A stretch of DNA of 64,000 nucleotides, taken from NCBI GenBank assembly GCA_008973525.1, contig WACJ01000523.1, forward strand, positions 1,240,001 to 1,304,000, in the 5' to 3' direction. This stretch comes from Stenopsyche tienmushanensis (taxonomy: Eukaryota; Arthropoda; Insecta; Trichoptera; Stenopsychidae). Both the position numbers and the translations under genes were made by a program. Shown piece by piece: positions 58,546-64,000 of this stretch. Position 1 is the stretch's first letter; every line of letters starts with the position of its first letter. The notes beneath the pieces are model-generated. The model had not been told where the DNA came from. It made no database searches and worked only from the letters and a program-made list of their open reading frames with translations.

Positions 58546-59050
58546 TAGTGTAGGCGATTTACCATATCCACGTAGTAGCAAATTTAATTCGCCAGATTAA
58601 CAGCGACATTTTTCGTCTCTCTTCAGGTGCAATGTATTATTTTAACAGCGCCATCTCTTGCGGCCCTACGGAGACACTGCATCTGCATACCGACCGATCG
58701 TTGGTTGGGTAGTAACGAGCAGGAGGCGGGAGTCGGGAGAGTCGTCGGTTAACCTTGGCTACGGAAGGTCGTCCCTCCTGCAGCCAGATCTCTTTCTCTC
58801 TCGTGTGGAATAAATAGTTATTTAGGGTTATATTTCCTAATAGCTCTTTCGTAGCCTCTCCCTATGTTTCTACATAGGGTTAAATTAGGATGGATTTATA
58901 TTGTTTTAACGCGTTTTTTAAATAGAGTCCAGGTACTAGTTCATTGTATCAAGACATGACCATATAAATCCCATAAGATCCCGAAAGCAGAACAAGCCTG
59001 CATGTGAGCGCGTCCATCTCGACAAGCACGCTTCATTGGTGTCAGTCTTC
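58546..59050 (+). repeat. LTR copy with PBS-like tail
   Basis: It starts TGTAGTGTAGGCGATTTACC and contains TAACAGCGCCATCTCTTGCG, CTTGGCTACGGAAGGTCGTC and TGTGGAATAAATAG (poly(A)-like, near 58800). After an interrupting stretch the tail CCGAAAGCAGAACAAGCCTG leads to ATTGGTGTCAG (about 59033). Decayed. No coding region follows. Confidence 0.6.
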
Positions 59051-59801
59051 TTTTAATCCAAAATTATACATGAAATTTGTTGAGAATGTCAATTAATTGC
59101 TATAAAATATGAAATCAAATTTATAAACACTCCAAATATGCGCTTTCTATGTGTTCAAACATGCATATCATATCCGATGATCGTGATCGTAATTGAGATG
59201 AATCCCTTTTCTTTCCTCAAATAGTGTTCGTGTTGCAAATGATACATTGTTGGACTAAAAAGAATTGGCATTGTTTTGCGAAGAAGATCAGCACGCTTTA
59301 GCACTTACGCGATACGCTGGCATTTAGACGTTAGTTGCATACAACACGATCGAAACTGAAAGTCCTCATCATTCATTAGCCAATAAAAAAGGAAGAAATC
59401 CGCTGAAGACATCGTCAGCCAGAAATGTCATCGACGAGCCAATTTTGCGAAAGAATTGTTTATAATTTAAAGTGTCGGTGCTGAGTCTGACCTTTTTCGA
59501 AAGCAAATACCACGATCGTGGATGAAGTCATCCAGCATTGAAGAGACTTGACGATTCCAAGTACATACGCGTTGCATAACGTGATGTGCATGAATTAAAA
59601 AAGCCTCAAATCGTCTGTTTCTCCATCATGTGCGCAAATTACTGTGAAAATAAACCAGTTTTTCGACCGCAGCTCGAAGAAAGACAAAGCAAGATCGACG
59701 GGGTGCCCTTGAAAATTTTCATCAAAGCCTTATTTCATCCAAGGATGACTTTAATTGCACACATGATTTTTTATAGCAATGCTATTTAATTAATATTCTT
59801 A
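59051..59801. other. Intergenic, nothing recognised
   Basis: No supported gene. The plus ORF 59586-59789 has no domain. Confidence 0.5.
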
Positions 59802-60030
59802 CAAAGGGTATTTCAATAAGGATCGCTAAATTTTTAAATACAAATAAAACAAGTTATATGCATGATATCTACTTAATTTTAATTTTATTTAAAAGAATAT
59901 TTTATGGCATTAATTATATAATATAATATTTTTAAAATATCTGCTGCAAATTTGCTTAGTGGCACATATTGGAGAGGTCGAATTTTTGATTACTAGTCGT
60001 ATAAATCGGGACAAATTTATTGATTGGCGT
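59802..60030 (-). mobile_element. Mariner family C copy, truncated
   Basis: It starts GGGTATTTCAATAAGGATCG, then AAATACAAATAAAACAAGTT and TTTAAAAGAATATTTTATGG as in the 14.5 kb copy. The right half is lost. Confidence 0.65.
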
Positions 60031-61038
60031 TCAATATGTTGACTTTGAGGACATAAATTATATCACAGACTTACGATTTAAGATAACTCTAAAGAAATAA
60101 GTCTAAAGATGTTAAATTGCACGATTTCCCCATGCTCTTTGATGATTATTCTAAAGATTTTAATCAATAAAAACAATGAAAGACTATAGAACCTTTCACA
60201 ATCACGATCAATCCCGCATCTTAATGTGTAACTATGCAATAACAGGTTGATTTCAATTGAAAATTTATAAGATTATACTTATATTAAAACACATCTACAT
60301 CATTAAAAAATCTTGTTGTAATTGCGGCGACTTTATGAAAAGCCTAATTTAAAGCGTATTGATCGTCTGCATCAGCACAAAGATCCATATAAAGACGTCT
60401 TCAATAGTCACCTTCGTGTTTGGATTCGATTGCCTTTTTGCCTTTCAAAAACACTAATAATAGTTTCAAAATAATAATGCATCATCAGGGGATCTCCCAA
60501 AGGTTAATAGAGACGAATAGGTCATGATTCGATTGCATGTCAACACGAATCAAAATTAATTTTACGAACGATTACAGACGATAAAAAAAGTATTTTGAGC
60601 AGCCTCAATCATCAAAATTGCTGACCTCATGCTGCATCAATATCAGGATCTATATAAATCATGCTAGGCGTCGACAATAAGTATCGATCCTTTTGTGGAA
60701 GAACACGTTCATGTGTCCTGAAAATTTGACACAATTTCACTTCGGCGTGAATTGTTTTAATAAAACTAGCCTACATTCTGTGCAATGATGATAGTCGAGC
60801 ATTCCTTTTTTCGTTGCATCAGGAGCTTCGGGCTAAATCCTTGACATTTCAGACTCATCGTTGCATTGCTGCAAGTGGTATTTTCCAAAAGCGAAAGTCT
60901 TAAAGTCACAATGACGATCGATTTATTTAAGGAATATCCTCAATAGCATGGATTAAATATGGACGAACTTCTGAGAAAAGCATTAGATTGTGGTTTTCCT
61001 TGTCAAAAAGAGGCGCCTTTAAATAGCTTTGCTTTTAT
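60031..61038. other. Intergenic, nothing recognised
   Basis: AT-rich with no supported feature. Confidence 0.55.
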
Positions 61039-61127
61039 CAGGGCTTCGAACCGTTATTTTTTTCATTCGGTTACGGTTTTCGTTCCGGAAAAAATGACGG
61101 TTTTATCGGTTTTCGATGTTGCTCCGG
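61039..61127 (+). repeat. hAT-like MITE, decayed
   Basis: CAGGGCTTCGAACCGTTATT at the left matches 8106. The interior CGGTTTTCGTTCCGG is shared. The right end is eroded (GCTCCGGATGATCC). Confidence 0.55.
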
Positions 61128-61497
61128 ATGATCCATTCGTGATTTTTTAAATGCTTTTATTTGCATTAAAAACATATTTTGTAGCATAATATAATAATTT
61201 TTATTCCTTCTTCCATAATAAGCATTATATTATAATACATTAATAATATTTAAAGTTAGTTAACTTGTTATTTTTCATTTATGCTTCTCCTAAGTAAGGG
61301 CTAAAAATTTACAATTTATTTATAAAAATTGATTTCTAGAAAATGTCTTGTCGAATGAATAACGCATTGATCGAGGGATTTCCCGATCTAACTTGGTTAG
61401 AATTCAGTCACGTACGAAAAAAATCTTAAAACAGAATTTTAAACAAGATTTCTCAATAAATCTAGAATCAGTAGCTTTTTTTGTGAAGGGAGAGAAA
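61128..61497. other. Intergenic, nothing recognised
   Basis: AT-rich. Confidence 0.55.
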
Positions 61498-61812
61498 ACT
61501 TCAAAAGACCCCAGATTCACCTGAAGATTGTGTCTGAAGGAACAACACAGATTGCTTCTTGCACGTCCACCGTTCGGCGATGATGCGCAGGATGCGGTAT
61601 TTATGAAGGATCATCAGATAGCCTTGGCTGCGGGAGGGCGTCCTTCCCGCGGCCAGATCGTGTATAATAAAGAAATTATCTAAGATGAGACTTTCTATTC
61701 GAAACTTGTCCACATCCATCTCATCCGCCTGGTTACATAATAGCTCGAAAGCAGAACGAACCCACGTGCGAGGGCGGCCATCTCAACAAACACGTGGAAT
61801 CGCGTCCCCGTT
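61498..61812 (+). repeat. LTR copy, degenerate
   Basis: Blocks CTTGGCTGCGGGAGGGCG, GTATAATAAAGAAATTATC (poly(A)-like), GTCCACATCCATCTCATCCG and AGCAGAACGAACCCACGTG follow the same order as 11.57-12.0 kb and 6.12-6.33 kb. The LTR start is missing. Confidence 0.55.
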
Positions 61813-61814
61813 CC

Positions 61815-62640
61815 ATTGTTTTAGCGTCTTTAAGTATTTATTTGCCTACTGTAGGGAATTTTAGTAGTTCCTGCCAATTATTCTTATAGAGTATCCCTTT
61901 CAGTAGTTTCCCACTCGGTGAAGTCGAAGATCGTGTAATGAGCGTCATCATTGGATGCTCCACAATGATGGTATTCCGGACTTGTCTTCTTTCCAACTTT
62001 TCAGAGATAGTTGCTAAAAGTCCATGCTCCTATAAGAGCTATGTGAAAGCACTAGTTGGCTGTGCCTTCCTCTTGCTCCATTTACTCGATGTCTGGGATC
62101 AGGCAGGTGAGTCCATCGTTCTTTTATGAAGCAGTCTGATTGAATCTACCATTCTACCCTGATGCGATCCCTGGCATCTTCCTTTTTTGTTCCCGTTTGT
62201 CGAGCATGTCTCTCTTGTGCTAGAAGATCTAAAGGCGATATGGCAATAAACAGTAATGCGCCTTCTGATACTGTCCGCTGAACCATATTGGCCATTTTAG
62301 GCCTAATTCTTTCGATTTTCATTGCGTCCGCCCATATTGGAGCAATGTACAGTAATATCAAGTGGACTATGTCATTGTAGAGCCCCCGATACTGGGCATT
62401 AGTCTGGCCAGATTTTCAGCAACCCTGGCCACCTTGGCTGACCACTTCTCCTTATGCTCTGTAAATTGGAGTTTGTCATCAATTTGTATCCGAAGGTACC
62501 GGATCGATCTTCAGATGTGGGGGTGGGAGTCTTCTACACCTTGTGAAGAAAATGGCTTTGATTTTATATACTGCAAGCTCTAATCCTGCCCTTGTTAATC
62601 AGTTTCTTAGTATTCTGAATGTATAGTACGCAGAATATTT
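61815..62640 (-). pseudogene. R1-like LINE relic (RT C-terminus to RNase H end)
   Basis: Reading the minus strand downward: AGLELAVYKIKAIFFTR (about 62585-62535), WSAKVARVAENLARLMPSIG (about 62450-62390), ILLYIAPIWADAMKIERIRP (62358-62300), RTVSEGALLF and ISPLDLLAQERHARQTG, then near 61970 CHHCGASNDDAHYTIFD, a Cys/His motif at the LINE C-terminus. The order and spacing fit R1-clade ORF2 with internal deletions and frameshifts. Same family as 3.34-4.08 kb. Confidence 0.85.
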
Positions 62641-62984
62641 TAAAAAGCTTTTCTTAGAAAAAAAATCTAGAAAGCTAAAATTCATTGAAGTCAAGTCAGA
62701 TCCAGAATGAATGATGCACGTCTTAGGTCAGTTTTAAAAGTAACCAATGCTAGTAATATCTAAATAAGTCGGAAAAATAGTAGCAGAAAAGAGATGCCAA
62801 GTATCAGGAAGAAAACATTAAATTGTCCTTGTCTAAACAAACCTACGTTTCCATGAAGATTTTAAGCGTACCAATAACGGATTATTTTATACGACATCTT
62901 TTACGTAATAAACGTATACAAGCTAAATAAGGAATATTAGGAATACTGCATCTATACCGGTTCGGTTAAGATCTACGTTCTAGG

Positions 62985-63030
62985 AAAAATAATGGTTTTA
63001 TCGGTTTTTATTTCGGTTCGAAGCTCTGGT
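62985..63030 (+). repeat. hAT-like MITE right end
   Basis: AATGGTTTTATCGGTTTTTA then CGGTTCGAAGCTCTG (63015-63029). It matches the right half of 8106-8203. Confidence 0.5.
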
Positions 63031-64000
63031 TTCTACTCGCATACAATGTTGCCAATATTGCTAAATATTTTTATATTTTCAGCATTTTTTGTGCAGTTTA
63101 ATTTTTCCGCTTTGGCAACACTGGCCGCCTTAAGCGTTGCATAAAGATGTCATTAAAAATGCGCAAAAATGAGAGACGCTCCGACATTCGATTCTGGTGT
63201 TGCCAAACTCCAAAATCCCATCCGGAAGGTCGACCGCTTTTGTGCAAACGCCGAAATGTCACATTTTTATTACGATCGCCCGGAATATAAATGACGTTTA
63301 TTCACGTCGCGGCGTTGTGTCATCGGACGTTAATTGACGTTGTGAAAAATAAACACGATGCACTAAACACCTGTCGCGGCTGTGTAGAAATTTTTTGATG
63401 ATTTATGGGCTAACGACGCTTTGGCCGTTCGCGCCAAACGTCGGGGCATCTTTGCGCACGAATGAAATCGGTTCGAAGCTCGCAACGCTAAAAATTCAGC
63501 CCGAAAAAAAAGCGTTCCGATCGAAGATAACAACGCTTCAAATTTGACGGCGCGATTTCGCCGTCCACGAATATGTCAAGTTTATAATAAGTGCATTTGT
63601 AAAATGTCGTCGAACAATTTATTTATTGCATTTCACGGAATAAACGATACAAATCAGAACGTGACGACTTTTGTGCACGGCAATTCACACAAGATACAAT
63701 CGCCCATATACGAGTCCTTGTAATGGATACCGAAGGCAACTATTAAGACAATCGGCGTATCTTCAGACTCTTCATTTGGAGGTATTGTCTTCGTCGGGGC
63801 AAGGTACTGCGAAAAAGGAAAGGATCTCATCTCGAGAACACAATGCTTCGGGGCCTAATTTGTAAACAACGGGATAATTTTCTGACCATTATGACTGCAG
63901 ACTTTGAAAAATAACGCATTTGATCGTATCGAAATGATGGAACAATGGACAATGGCGTCGGAGACAATGTGGAATATTTAATCCATCAAGAAGAGATTTT
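63031..64000. other. CpG-rich, probably regulatory or first-exon region
   Basis: CpG dinucleotides are frequent (e.g. CACGTCGCGGCGTTGTGTC, GGCGCGATTTCGCCGTCC) compared with the surrounding AT-rich DNA. The 64-codon plus ORF 63671-63865 has no known domain. A gene may begin here or beyond the right edge. Not provable from this window. Confidence 0.35.

Noticed and set aside
1..64000. tRNA, rRNA or a bacterial contaminant contig
   Set aside because: No tRNA B-box with cloverleaf, no rRNA motifs, and clear spliceosomal introns in two genes exclude a bacterial source.

Overview
The window looks like AT-rich nuclear DNA of an insect. The evidence is two multi-exon host genes with short introns, consensus GT/AG junctions and animal-type poly(A) signals: a UBXN4 homologue and a one-domain cuticular chitin-binding protein, a family known from arthropods. 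The TE load (several mariner/Tc1 families, R1- and jockey-like LINEs, Helitrons, hAT-like MITEs, LTR remnants) is typical of Hymenoptera, ants in particular. That last step is inference, not proof. I saw no operons, tRNA, rRNA or CRISPR.

Layout. 1-5277: the plus-strand UBXN4 gene, lacking only its first exon(s), which must lie before base 1. Its intron at 2906-4315 holds an antisense R1-like LINE piece. 5278-8203: a composite of decayed transposons (LTR tail, mariner family A, Tc1, a triplicated mariner motif, a hAT-like MITE). 8204-14850: intergenic DNA with Tigger-like, LTR-like, mariner and LINE scraps and a minimal Helitron. 15317-19868: a complete four-exon secreted CBM14 protein with a TATA/Inr promoter. 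19869-35412: intergenic DNA with a TIR-bounded deleted mariner, a solo LTR, possible non-coding first exons of a plus-strand gene (23067-23211 and near 26492), a mariner C family, two adjacent jockey-like LINE 3' ends, and an inverted Helitron pair beside a Tc1 relic. 35413-64000: mostly featureless AT-rich DNA, broken by mariner, LINE, LTR, hAT-like and Phantom/MULE-like relics, a GC-richer coding-like island near 50.3-51.1 kb, and CpG-rich regulatory-looking stretches near 53.25 kb and 63.1-63.6 kb.

Function. The two host genes are unrelated. UBXN4 is an ER-membrane UBX cofactor of the p97/VCP ATPase in ER-associated degradation. The CBM14 gene encodes a small secreted protein expected to bind chitin in cuticle or apical matrix. 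I found no multi-gene system, and nothing here supports a novel defence or biosynthetic locus. The most interesting leftovers are short coding-like islands with no recognisable family, two repeated palindromes, and one homopolymer that breaks the UBXN4 reading frame.
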